From Tardiphaga robiniae (GTDB lineage Bacteria; Pseudomonadota; Alphaproteobacteria; Rhizobiales; Xanthobacteraceae), in contig NZ_JABMCJ010000076.1 of NCBI RefSeq assembly GCF_013359755.1, positions 62,001 through 126,000 of the forward strand: 64,000 nt of DNA, written 5' to 3'. The notes under the pieces are model-generated. The model worked only from the letters and a program-made list of their open reading frames with translations. It was not told the DNA's origin and made no database searches. How positions within the stretch are numbered: the stretch's first letter is position 1; each line of letters opens with the position of its first letter. The translations under genes and the position numbers were made by a program. This document shows, one piece after another, positions 9,652 through 17,927 of the stretch.

Positions 9652-9891
9652 ATGATCGAGAAACGAACGGCTCCACGACACCGGGTTCTGAAGCGCGGCA
9701 CGCTGGCCTTTGGCGGCGGCGGTATCGATTGCACCGTCCGCAACCTCTCGGCCTCCGGCGCGCGGGTCGATATCGCAAGCCCGCTCGGCCTGCCGCAAAA
9801 TTTCATGCTGGTGATCGAGGCGGATCACTTCATCCGCCGCTGCCGGCCGGTCTGGAATAACGACCGCCAGCTTGGCGTGGCGTTCGAGTAG
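9652..9891 (+). CDS. PilZ-domain protein
   Basis: 79 residues from the ATG at 9652 (an upstream in-frame ATG at 9628 would add eight). It is a minimal PilZ domain: the RxxxR motif is RVLKR at 11-15 and the second c-di-GMP-binding motif is NLSASG at 31-36. Both are intact, so cyclic-di-GMP binding is likely. With no fused output domain it may act by protein-protein contact. It is convergent with the caspase-like gene, and the two stops are only seven bases apart. Confidence 0.85.
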   Translation: MIEKRTAPRHRVLKRGTLAFGGGGIDCTVRNLSASGARVDIASPLGLPQNFMLVIEADHFIRRCRPVWNNDRQLGVAFE

Positions 9892-9898
9892 GTGCCCG

Positions 9899-11323
9899 TC
9901 AGTAGCGCCCGCGGCCGCCATAGTTGCCGCCGCCGTAACCGCCATAGCCTCCACCGCCGTAATAGACGCGCGGTACCGGCTCGTAATAAACCGGCGGCGC
10001 ACGGCGGATAATGACCTCTTCCTCGACGATCTCACGGCTGCGCCGCGGCGGTGGCGATGGCTTGTCAGCACGCTTCTTCGTGGGCTCGGTGGCTTTCTCG
10101 GCCTTTTTCGATGCAGGCGCTGCTGCGGGCGGCGCACCGCACGGGCATGTCGGGCCCGGTCCGGCCAATGCGACATTGGTCGGCGCGTTCGCTACCGCAC
10201 CCGGTACCGGCTTGTTGCGCGTGCGCTCCTCGAGCTTCTGCGCGGTCGATGTCAGATCGCTGTCGGGATATTTCGCCAGGAAGTCGCGATAGGACGGCGC
10301 GGTGTTGGTGATGACGGCGTTATTCCACGCCACCATCTTGTAGTGACGGTCGAGCCATTCTTTCGCCTGCGGGCCGAGCGGCGGCTCGGCATAGAGGCCG
10401 ACAAAGGCCTCATAGGCTTCCACCGAACCGTCCGACACGATCAGGTTGTTGGCGTCCTGCACCGGCTTGCCCTGCAGCTCCTTGCGCCATTGATCGACGG
10501 TCTTCTTGGTCACGGCGGGCTTGGCGCCGGCATCAGTGCCAAAGAAGCGAAAGTCATTGACCAGCGATGAGCTCTCCCACGGCGTCTGACGACCTTCGGT
10601 GGCCTGATTGACCGACAGCCGCACGCGCTTGAACGCATCCTCGATCGGCAGGCCCGGCTCGCGGCCGGCCTTCAGCAGCGCCGTCGTATAGGGGCTGTTG
10701 CCGTCCTTGCCGTCTTCGGCTTCGGCGCCCGGCGACGTGGAGAATGACAGCAGCGTGCCGGGCGTGCCGAATTTCACGTCGACCTGGGCGAGCCCGCGGC
10801 CGGTGGTCTTGCTGATGGCTGGAAACGGATTGTTGCGGCAGGCATCGAGCAGGATGATGCGGCTCTTGCTCGGTACGGATGTCAGCGTGTTCAGGATGTC
10901 GTTGAGGCGCACCGCCTGCAGTGGAATATCGGCTTCGCGCTTCGGATCGATATCGACCGGCACCAGATAATTCTCGCCGTCGATCTGCAGACCGTGGCCG
11001 GCATAGAACATCAGCGCCACCGTGTCGGGCCCCTTGGTGGAGACAGCGGCGGCGAAGCTGGCGATCCTGGCGCGCAAATCGTTCTGCGACAGATCCGCGG
11101 CCGACTGCACCTCAAAGCCGGCATCGCCGAGCATCTGCGCCATGGCCTTGGCGTCATTGACCGGATTGGGGAGCGGCGCGATGGACCGATAGGAGGATTG
11201 CCCGATCACCAGCGCCAGGCGGCTCTCGGCCAAAGCGGCTGTTGAGCCGAGAAGAACGGCGCTCTGCGAGCCGAGCATCACCACGGCTGCAACGATCGCG
11301 CTGCGAATGACAGGACGAACCAT
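9899..11323 (-). CDS. Secreted caspase-like peptidase (C14 family)
   Basis: About 474 residues from the ATG at 11323. A signal peptide (to about residue 32) is followed by a caspase-fold domain beginning RLALVIGQSSY. The catalytic dyad is present: His110 in YAGHG and Cys162 in LDACRNNPF. The second half contains a helical part, a proline/alanine/lysine linker, and a glycine-tyrosine-rich end (GGGGYGGYGGGNYGGRGRY). Such proteins are common in rhizobia; substrates are unknown and the secreted location is an inference from the signal peptide. Confidence 0.88.
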   Translation of the reverse strand: MVRPVIRSAIVAAVVMLGSQSAVLLGSTAALAESRLALVIGQSSYRSIAPLPNPVNDAKAMAQMLGDAGFEVQSAADLSQNDLRARIASFAAAVSTKGPDTVALMFYAGHGLQIDGENYLVPVDIDPKREADIPLQAVRLNDILNTLTSVPSKSRIILLDACRNNPFPAISKTTGRGLAQVDVKFGTPGTLLSFSTSPGAEAEDGKDGNSPYTTALLKAGREPGLPIEDAFKRVRLSVNQATEGRQTPWESSSLVNDFRFFGTDAGAKPAVTKKTVDQWRKELQGKPVQDANNLIVSDGSVEAYEAFVGLYAEPPLGPQAKEWLDRHYKMVAWNNAVITNTAPSYRDFLAKYPDSDLTSTAQKLEERTRNKPVPGAVANAPTNVALAGPGPTCPCGAPPAAAPASKKAEKATEPTKKRADKPSPPPRRSREIVEEEVIIRRAPPVYYEPVPRVYYGGGGYGGYGGGNYGGRGRY

Positions 11324-11495
11324 CGAACACTCTCCCCGGCCAAGCCGGTTTGCGCGACGGATAATTCCCGCCTGATTCAAATGAAATCAGGATGGCCGTC
11401 CGCCAATAATGCGACGGCCTGCCGCTGCCCAATTTGGTCGCTGTCAACGCAAGCGCGGTTCACGGGAACCGCGTGCGACATGTGCTGCCCGACGA

Positions 11496-11735
11496 TTACT
11501 TTTTCTTCGCTGCCGTTGCGGGCGCGGGAGCTGGCGCGACGCCGCCCCACGGATCGTATTTTTCCTTGGGAGTCGGAACGCGTTCCAAGGCGGCCTTGTA
11601 GGCCTTCTCGTCGATCTTCGGCTTTTCGGGCGCGGGCGCATGATCGCTGCCGCCGCGTTTGCCGCCGCCCACCTGTGCGTTCGCCGGCGCAGCCAGAAGC
11701 GCCACTGCCGCGATCGCCAATACCAATGCTCGCAT
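11496..11735 (-). CDS. Small secreted protein, DPWG paralogue
   Basis: 79 residues with a signal peptide (MRALVLAIAAVALLAAPANA). The mature region KIDEKAYKAALERVPTPKEKYDPWGGV matches the motif of the protein at 8704-8985, and the tail is Ala/Pro/Lys-rich. An extra ATG directly upstream (11738) is possible. Unknown periplasmic role. Confidence 0.65.
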   Translation of the reverse strand: MRALVLAIAAVALLAAPANAQVGGGKRGGSDHAPAPEKPKIDEKAYKAALERVPTPKEKYDPWGGVAPAPAPATAAKKK

Positions 11736-11738
11736 CAT

Positions 11739-12076
11739 GGGTCCCTCCGGCGCCTTGATAGCCTGACGTAGAGGCCATTTTCCAGCCCCAACATGGCGAG
11801 GCCGCGACCATCGACCGCAGGTCCGCCCGTCCGCGGAAACGCGCGAATACTCCGGCACCCGTCACCCCGGCCGGCCCATATCCACTGAAAACACAGGCTT
11901 TTCAGCGACCGTTTGGTGAACGATCGGTTGCACATTCCCGTCAAATTTCGTGTCCGGAAAAACCGGATCTTGGAATGTTTCTCCTAATCTCGGCAGACAG
12001 CAATGGAGAAGCGGCCTGCGCCGCCTTCCTTGCGACGGGGATCGGGGACGTGGTCGACATTGCAAACCCAGCCGGC
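11739..12076. other. Divergent intergenic region, nothing firm
   Basis: About 340 bases between the small secreted protein and the acetyltransferase. The frame of the acetyltransferase is open from 11975, but that stretch does not read as protein, so it is treated as leader. No consensus promoter was recognised. Confidence 0.4.
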
Positions 12077-13261
12077 ATGCATGACAGCAGAGCAACGGGC
12101 GCCGGGATGACCGCGGCGAACCGCCCAGCGTCTGCGCCCGATGCGCTTGCGCCGCTCGCGGCAATCGCGCCCGAGCCATGGCGCGCGCTCGCGCAGCAGG
12201 CCGTCGAGCCGAACGGCTATTACCTCGCCGACTGGGAACTGGCCGTCAATGCATCCGCGCGCTGCCGCACCGATGTCGCCGCGCTCAGCGCCTGGATGAG
12301 CGACACCGGAACGCCCCGCTTGATCGGGCTGCTGCCGGTAATCACCGCGCGCCGCGCCTATCGCATTCCTCTCCCCGCACTGGTGAGTGCCGATCCCTAT
12401 GGCACGCTGTCCACGCCGCTGCTCGATCGCGACATGGCGCCGGACGCCGTCACGCGCCTGCTGGAACAGGCCCGCAAGGCCGGCGCTCATGCGCTGATCC
12501 TCGAAAACATCTCGCTCGACGGCGCCGCAATGCAGACGATCCGCAAGTCGCTCGCCATGCAGGATCTTGTGCCGCGCATCCTGCAATCCCACGCCCGCGC
12601 CTACCTTGATGCCACGCGCGATGCCGATGACCTACTGCGCGATGCGCTCGGCGCGAAGAAGCTGAAAGAACTGCGCCGCCAGCGCAATCGTCTCGCCGAA
12701 CATGGCGGCGTGACTTTCCATGTCGCGCGTACGCCGGCCGAAATCGCGGCGACCATCGACACCTTCCTGACGCTGGAAGCAAGCGGATGGAAGGGCAAAC
12801 GCGGCACCGCCCTGATGCAGGATGCCGGCGACAATGCCTTCATCCGCAGCGCCACCAAGGCGCTCGCCGAACACGGCCAATGCGAGATCGTCACGCTGCG
12901 CGCCGGCGACACACCGGTCGCTTCCGGCGTGCTGCTCAGGCATCTCGATCGTGCCTTCTACTTCAAGCTCGGCGTCGACGAGCGCTTCGCCAAACTGTCC
13001 CCCGGCGTGCAACTCACGCTCGACGTGACGCGGCATCTCTGCGCCGATCCCGTGATTGCGAGCGCCGACTCCACGGCCAATGCCGGTCACCCGATGATCG
13101 ACCCGATCTGGCGCGGCCGCCTTGCCATCGGCGACGTGCTGATTCCGCTGCGCAAACACGACCCGCTCGTCTCACTCATCCACGGCGCGCTGACCCTGCG
13201 TCGCTCCATCCGCGAGCCACTGCGACGCGTGGCCCGCTCCCTCCGCAACCGCCTCCGCTAG
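12077..13261 (+). CDS. GNAT-fold acyltransferase, BcsL/CelD-like (Acetyltransf_6)
   Basis: About 394 residues from the ATG at 12077 (an ATG at 12107 is also possible). The segment FYFKLGVDERFAKLSPGVQLTLDVTRHL is the core strand-helix of the CelD/BcsL acetyltransferase family, preceded by KGTAL-type residues (KGKRGTALMQD). The C-terminus is arginine-rich. Such enzymes acylate polysaccharides or peptidoglycan-like substrates; the actual substrate is unknown. The next gene starts 17 bases after its stop, so the two form an operon and may act together. Confidence 0.78.
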   Translation: MHDSRATGAGMTAANRPASAPDALAPLAAIAPEPWRALAQQAVEPNGYYLADWELAVNASARCRTDVAALSAWMSDTGTPRLIGLLPVITARRAYRIPLPALVSADPYGTLSTPLLDRDMAPDAVTRLLEQARKAGAHALILENISLDGAAMQTIRKSLAMQDLVPRILQSHARAYLDATRDADDLLRDALGAKKLKELRRQRNRLAEHGGVTFHVARTPAEIAATIDTFLTLEASGWKGKRGTALMQDAGDNAFIRSATKALAEHGQCEIVTLRAGDTPVASGVLLRHLDRAFYFKLGVDERFAKLSPGVQLTLDVTRHLCADPVIASADSTANAGHPMIDPIWRGRLAIGDVLIPLRKHDPLVSLIHGALTLRRSIREPLRRVARSLRNRLR

Positions 13262-13278
13262 ATATCAGGGGTTCAACC

Positions 13279-14223
13279 ATGAACGCAGCTACTGACGTCG
13301 CGCCGGTGATCTCGGCCGCCAATCAATCGCTCAAGAACGATTTTCCGCTGAAGCCGTTCGCCATCAAGCACAAGCTCGCCGGACATCCGCTGCTGACGCT
13401 GCAGCGTATCGCGCAGCTCGCATCCGAACTGCCGCGCGATCTCATCGAATACAATTCGGGCAAGGTCGCGATCAGCCAGGACCCCGACGCGATCCCGTCG
13501 GTGGATCTCGATCCCGTTGAGGTGGTCAATCGTATCGAGACCGCTGGTGCATGGATGGTGCTGAAGCGGATCGAGAACTCGCCCGAGTATCGTCAACTGC
13601 TCGAAGACACGCTGCTGTCGGTGGCGCGCGCCCGCGGCTTCAACAGCCTGCTCGATGCCGGCTTCGAACAGCTCGAAGGCTTCCTGTTCGTGTCGTCGCC
13701 GAATTCGACCACGCCGTTCCATCTCGACAGCGAGGATAACTTCTTCGTCCAGATCCACGGCGAGAAGTTCTTCACGATCTATGACAACAAAGACCGCGCG
13801 ATCGTCTCCGACGACGAGATCGAGCGTTCGATGACCAAGCACCGCAACCTCAAATTCGACGACAGCTTCGCGCCGCGCGCCGTTGAGTTTCACATGTTCG
13901 ATGGCGACGGCTGCTACGTGCCTTATCAGTGGCCGCACTGGGTGCGCACCGCCGGTTCGTTCTCGATCTCGATGGCAATCACCTGGAAGACCAAAGAAGT
14001 GCGCCGGGTCAACGACCTGCACTTCTTCAATTCGATGCTGCGTGGTGTCGGCTTCCCGCAGCAGCCGCCGGGCCGGCAGCCGGTGCTGGATATGCTGAAG
14101 CTCGCTTTCTACCGGACCGTGACCACGGCGATCAAACCGCTGCGCAGCTCGCTGGCGATGCGCAAAGTTCTGCGCCGCATCGCGCTCGGCAAGAAGGCGA
14201 ACTACTATCTGAAGGGCGCGTAA
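13279..14223 (+). CDS. JmjC/cupin-like Fe(II)/2-oxoglutarate oxygenase
   Basis: 314 residues. A double-stranded beta-helix core carries a likely facial triad: His148 and Asp150 in PFHLDSEDNFF and His220 in YQWPHWVRT. FHMFDGDGCYVPYQWPHWV is typical of JmjC-type cupins. The basic C-terminus (residues about 270-314) may bind membrane or nucleic acid. Co-transcribed with the acyltransferase upstream, which suggests both modify one product; its identity is unknown. Confidence 0.78.
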   Translation: MNAATDVAPVISAANQSLKNDFPLKPFAIKHKLAGHPLLTLQRIAQLASELPRDLIEYNSGKVAISQDPDAIPSVDLDPVEVVNRIETAGAWMVLKRIENSPEYRQLLEDTLLSVARARGFNSLLDAGFEQLEGFLFVSSPNSTTPFHLDSEDNFFVQIHGEKFFTIYDNKDRAIVSDDEIERSMTKHRNLKFDDSFAPRAVEFHMFDGDGCYVPYQWPHWVRTAGSFSISMAITWKTKEVRRVNDLHFFNSMLRGVGFPQQPPGRQPVLDMLKLAFYRTVTTAIKPLRSSLAMRKVLRRIALGKKANYYLKGA

Positions 14224-14260
14224 GGCTCAAAGCTCGTCGGTCGGGATCTCGGCGAGCTAC

Positions 14261-14336
14261 GTAGCCCGCATGAGCGCAGCGATATGCGGGGCACATCGGC
14301 AACATTCCCGGATATCGCTACGCTCATCCGGGCTAC
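14261..14336. repeat. REP-like palindromic repeat
   Basis: GTAGCCCGCATGAGCGCAGC at the left is mirrored by GCTACGCTCATCCGGGCTAC at the right, with GATATGCGGG / CCCGGATATC inside. This is the common dispersed palindrome of Bradyrhizobium-like genomes and lies in a convergent gap, where it may also help end transcription. Confidence 0.75.
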
Positions 14337-14363
14337 ATGCTGAAGGACACGTAAGCGCGCGCC

Positions 14364-15029
14364 CTACTCTGCCGCCTCCGCGTTCACTTCCGCCGAGACC
14401 TGACGGATCGCACGCGCAAGTTTTTCGGCATCCTGCGCACCGGATACCGCATATTTTCCGGCGAACACGAAAGTCGGCACGCCGGAGATGCCTTTGTCCG
14501 CGGCTTCCTTGGCGTTGCCGGAAATCAGTTCGACATCCTCGTCGGTGGCGAGGCGCTTGCGGATATCGTCCGCATCGAGTCCGACATCGGCCGCCGCCTG
14601 GACCAGCGTCTCGCTTTGGGTGAGGTCGCCGCCGTCGCGGAAATACAATTCCATCAGACGCTGCTTGACCTCGGCCGACTTGCCGGAGGCTTCGGCCCAA
14701 TGGATCAGCCGGTGGCAATCGATGGTGTTCGGCTGGCGCTTCACGCTGTCCGGCCGGTAGGTCAGGCCCTCCTGCTCGGCCGCATCGACGACACGGCCGG
14801 CAATGCCTTTGTAGGCTTCGACCGAACCGAATTTGGTCTCCAGATAGGTCGAGCGATCGATGCCCTCGCGCGGGATCCACGGATTAAGGAAGAACGGCCG
14901 CCAATTGACATGCACCGGCACGTCGGGGACCAACGCCAGCGCATTCTCGATGCGGCGCTTGCCGATATAGCACCACGGACACACGACGTCGGAGACGATA
15001 TCGATCTGAAGCGGCTTGATGGTGCTCAT
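14364..15029 (-). CDS. DsbA-family oxidoreductase, FrnE-like
   Basis: 221 residues from the ATG at 15029; an upstream in-frame start would add a non-conserved ten residues. The thioredoxin-fold active site is CPWC at residues 17-20 after an initial beta strand (PLQIDIVSDVV), and the cis-proline region is GISGVPTFVF near the end. No signal peptide, so it is cytoplasmic, as expected for FrnE proteins, which are linked to oxidative-stress resistance. It is a single-gene unit. Confidence 0.88.
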   Translation of the reverse strand: MSTIKPLQIDIVSDVVCPWCYIGKRRIENALALVPDVPVHVNWRPFFLNPWIPREGIDRSTYLETKFGSVEAYKGIAGRVVDAAEQEGLTYRPDSVKRQPNTIDCHRLIHWAEASGKSAEVKQRLMELYFRDGGDLTQSETLVQAAADVGLDADDIRKRLATDEDVELISGNAKEAADKGISGVPTFVFAGKYAVSGAQDAEKLARAIRQVSAEVNAEAAE

Positions 15030-15092
15030 GGGCGGGCTCCCTGTATTTGTTCCGCCCACAAATAGGCGTCGTGGACATCGCGGACAAGGCCG

Positions 15093-15911
15093 TTAGTTCC
15101 CGTTTGAAGCGATCTCCCGGAGCCTGTTCGCCGTGACGTCATCCGCCGGAAAGAACGTCTCGATGGCGATTTCCGACAGGGTGATATCCAGCGGCGTACC
15201 GAAGGTCATGGTCGTCGACATGAAGCTCAGCACATCGTCGCCGAGCTTCATGCGGAATGGCACCACGACGCTGTCAGCCGCGATCGGCGCCGACCGCGCC
15301 GGCACCGGATAGGTCTTTAATTCCTGATACAATTTGATCAGTTCCGGATCGGCGGTCGCCTCGCATTGTCGATGCAGGCGTTCCAGCAGATGCGCGCACC
15401 ATTCGCCGAGATTGACGGTGCGCGAGGCCAACGCCTCCGGATGAAAGCTCAGCCGCAGCACGTTGAAGGGCTGCCCGAGCAAGCGCGGCGCGATGCCTTC
15501 CAGCAGCGGCATCACCATTCGGTTGGCCGCGACCAGATTCCAGTGCCGATCGACCGCCAGCGCCGGATTGGGCTCATGGGCCTTCAGCACGAGGTCAATG
15601 GCCTGTCGCGCTGAATTCAGCGCGGGATCGTCCAGCGCCCGCTGCGGAAAGGCCGGTGCGAAGCCAGCAGCCACCAGCAAGACATTGCGCTCGCGCAGCG
15701 GCACGTCGAGCCGCTCGGCCAGCCGCAACACCATCTCGCGCGAGGGCGAGGCGCGGCCGGTCTCCAGGAAACTCAGATGACGCGTGGAAATCTCGGCATC
15801 GCCGGCCAGATCCAGCTGGCTCAGGCGGCGGCGCTGCCGCCATTCGCGCAAATGATGGCCGATCCCGGCGGGCCGGGATGTTGCGGAGGACGCTGCAAGC
15901 TGTGTGTTCAT
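15093..15911 (-). CDS. XRE-family regulator with MmyB-type ligand domain
   Basis: 272 residues. The N-terminal helix-turn-helix (about residues 20-80, LREWRQRRRLSQLDLAGDAEISTRHLSFLETGRASPSRE) is followed by a PAS-like MmyB ligand-binding domain (about 105-265, with PNPALAVDRHWNLVAANRM). Such regulators often repress an adjacent divergent gene; here that is the small membrane protein at 16028, about 115 bases away. Confidence 0.88.
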   Translation of the reverse strand: MNTQLAASSATSRPAGIGHHLREWRQRRRLSQLDLAGDAEISTRHLSFLETGRASPSREMVLRLAERLDVPLRERNVLLVAAGFAPAFPQRALDDPALNSARQAIDLVLKAHEPNPALAVDRHWNLVAANRMVMPLLEGIAPRLLGQPFNVLRLSFHPEALASRTVNLGEWCAHLLERLHRQCEATADPELIKLYQELKTYPVPARSAPIAADSVVVPFRMKLGDDVLSFMSTTMTFGTPLDITLSEIAIETFFPADDVTANRLREIASNGN

Positions 15912-16027
15912 GGCAAAAAGCTAACACGCGAATTTCGCAGCTTCCATGACCTCACAGGTAATCGATTTGGCTCCGCCGCGCCGTCATGGTCGGGACATCC
16001 ACAACGACCAACCGAAGGACAACGACC

Positions 16028-16426
16028 ATGATCAATCCCTCTCTCCTGCTCCGCCGCGCCATCCAGATCGACGCCATCGTTAGCGGCGCCATGGCGCTGC
16101 TGCTGACCTTTGCCACGGGCCTGCTGGCGCCCCTACTGCATCTGCCTGAAGCACTGCTGCTGGAATCCGGCCTGTTTCTGATCGCCTATGCGGCGCTGGT
16201 CGGCTGGCTCGGCACCCGCGCGACCATGCCGAAGCTGCTGGTGCTGGTGATCATCATCGGCAATGCGCTGTGGACTCTGGGCAGCATCGGCCTGCTGTTT
16301 TCGGGCGCGGTGACGCCGAACCTGCTCGGCCAGATCTTCGTGGCCGCGCAGGCGATCGCAGTCGGTGTGTTTGCGGAGCTGCAATATATCGGGCTGCGCC
16401 GGAGCGCAGCGGCACAGGCAGCTTAA
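16028..16426 (+). CDS. Four-helix membrane protein, hypothetical
   Basis: 132 residues from the ATG at 16028, which follows an AAGGA Shine-Dalgarno. Four hydrophobic helices cover most of the chain. Family not named with confidence. Its divergent position to the XRE regulator makes it the likely target of that regulator. It overlaps the stop of the convergent SET gene by four bases. Confidence 0.7.
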   Translation: MINPSLLLRRAIQIDAIVSGAMALLLTFATGLLAPLLHLPEALLLESGLFLIAYAALVGWLGTRATMPKLLVLVIIIGNALWTLGSIGLLFSGAVTPNLLGQIFVAAQAIAVGVFAELQYIGLRRSAAAQAA

Positions 16427-17124
16427 GCCGCCTTGCTCCTGACCTTGCCGGCCTTTGCCCTGCTAGCCTTGGCCGACCTGGATTTAGCCGACTTGGCCTT
16501 AACAGACTTGGCCTTGGTCGCTGCGGAGGTCTTCTTCGCGGCGGTCTTGGTCGTTTTGGCTTTGCCCGAAGCCGCTTTGCCCGAAGACTTGGCCTTCTTG
16601 GCCTTATCTTTGGCCCTCTTGGCCTTCGCCTTTTCTTCCTTCTTCAGCGCCTTGCGCTCGGCCTTCTCCTTGGCCTTGAGCTTCTCGGCACGTGCCTCGG
16701 CGCGCTTCTTCTTGCGCTTCTTCTCGCAGGAATCGCACTTGCAGCCGATCGGCTTCAGGTATTCCTTGAAATACTCCGTGCCGTAATCGTAGTTGATCTC
16801 TTCGCCCGGCTCGATCTTCTTGATCGAGCGGATGATGATCTTCTTCTTCGCCGCATTGACGTCGGACTCAGCGTTCGGCTTGCAGGCGTGGTTGATATAG
16901 CGCGCGATGTTCTTGCGGATCGAACCATCGACGGTCCAGCGCTTGCTGATCTGGAACAGATACTTGTTCTCGATCGCGTCGTGCTTCTCGTTCTTCGAAT
17001 CCAGCAGGGGCCCGAAGTATTGGACGATCTTGACGCCCTTCTTGATCGGCTGAGTGGCGAAAAGACCGAGACCGGTTTTGGAACGGCCGATGCGATATGG
17101 CTTGGCGGAAGTCGAGGCGGGCAT
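16423..17124 (-). CDS. SET-domain lysine methyltransferase with H1-like basic tail
   Basis: 233 residues from the ATG at 17124 (17154 is also possible). A compact SET domain spans about 9-133: NHACKPN at 78-84 and NYDYG at 111-115 form the SAM-binding pseudoknot, and the post-SET C-x-C-x2-C is at 128-133. The remaining 100 residues are an Ala/Lys/Ser tail with KAKSVKAKSAKSRSAKASRAK-like repeats, resembling histone H1 or bacterial Hc1/AlgP tails. It probably methylates protein lysines; the tail suggests DNA binding or self-methylation. These roles are inferred. Confidence 0.88.
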   Translation of the reverse strand: MPASTSAKPYRIGRSKTGLGLFATQPIKKGVKIVQYFGPLLDSKNEKHDAIENKYLFQISKRWTVDGSIRKNIARYINHACKPNAESDVNAAKKKIIIRSIKKIEPGEEINYDYGTEYFKEYLKPIGCKCDSCEKKRKKKRAEARAEKLKAKEKAERKALKKEEKAKAKRAKDKAKKAKSSGKAASGKAKTTKTAAKKTSAATKAKSVKAKSAKSRSAKASRAKAGKVRSKAA

Positions 17125-17272
17125 GGGATGAGGAACTGACGCTGCTGGAGACAAAATGAAGGCTGACCAAGCTGTCTAGCGCGATTCAACCAGCCCTGTC
17201 AGCCGCTTCCGTTGAACCTTCCCCAGCTTGTGAACGTCAAAGCAGCACCTTTCCCGTGCTGGATGCCCTTGA

Positions 17273-17908
17273 ATGCCCCGCCTGCCCGCCCTCGCCGCCG
17301 CCCTAACGATCCTGCTTGGCGCCACGTCGCTCGCCGCAGCCGACAATATCGGCAGCCTCTACAGCTCCGTGGCCGACAGGGATTGCCGCGGCGTCTCCAA
17401 CTTCAAGATCGATGGCGACGACTATGCGCGAGAACAGGTCTGCAAGGGCCCCGCAGGCCTCGTCGTGTTCAAGAACGAAGATGACCTCCGCGAAACCATT
17501 TCGGCCGGCACCACGGCTGCGGCCGCCAACAGCGAGCCCGCAGCGTCGCAGGGCTTCGGCCCGTTCAATTCGACGACCAATACCATCGAATGGCGCACCA
17601 TCGCCGGCAAACCATTCGCCATGATCCAGCGCTGGCACATCGCCGACAACGACGATCCCGAGAAAAATGGCCGGCCAAAATCCAAGCAGATGTTGGTGGT
17701 GACGCGCCTGCCGCCCGGCGCCGTGTGCCATGTCGCCTATGTCGACGTGACGGCCAATCCGCAGGCCAATGAGCTGGCCCGCAAGGCGGCCGACGAACTT
17801 GCCCGCGGCTTCGATTGCAACACGGGCAAGATCAGCGTGATCGGCATCGGCGGCCGGGCTACGGCACTGGCGATGGCATCGCGCAATATCCCGGGCCCGG
17901 CCAAGTAG
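17273..17908 (+). CDS. Secreted hypothetical protein
   Basis: 211 residues with a signal peptide (MPRLPALAAALTILLGATSLAAA). The mature protein has four cysteines (in DRDCRGV, QVCKGP, AVCHVAY and FDCNTG), probably two periplasmic disulfides. The beta-rich middle (IEWRTIAGKPFAMIQRWHIA) suggests a small sandwich domain. I do not recognise the family. A TTGAACCTTCC stretch lies upstream at 17212, like those before the genes at 6032 and 6518. Confidence 0.65.
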   Translation: MPRLPALAAALTILLGATSLAAADNIGSLYSSVADRDCRGVSNFKIDGDDYAREQVCKGPAGLVVFKNEDDLRETISAGTTAAAANSEPAASQGFGPFNSTTNTIEWRTIAGKPFAMIQRWHIADNDDPEKNGRPKSKQMLVVTRLPPGAVCHVAYVDVTANPQANELARKAADELARGFDCNTGKISVIGIGGRATALAMASRNIPGPAK

Positions 17909-17927
17909 GTTCAGATCGATCGCGCGG

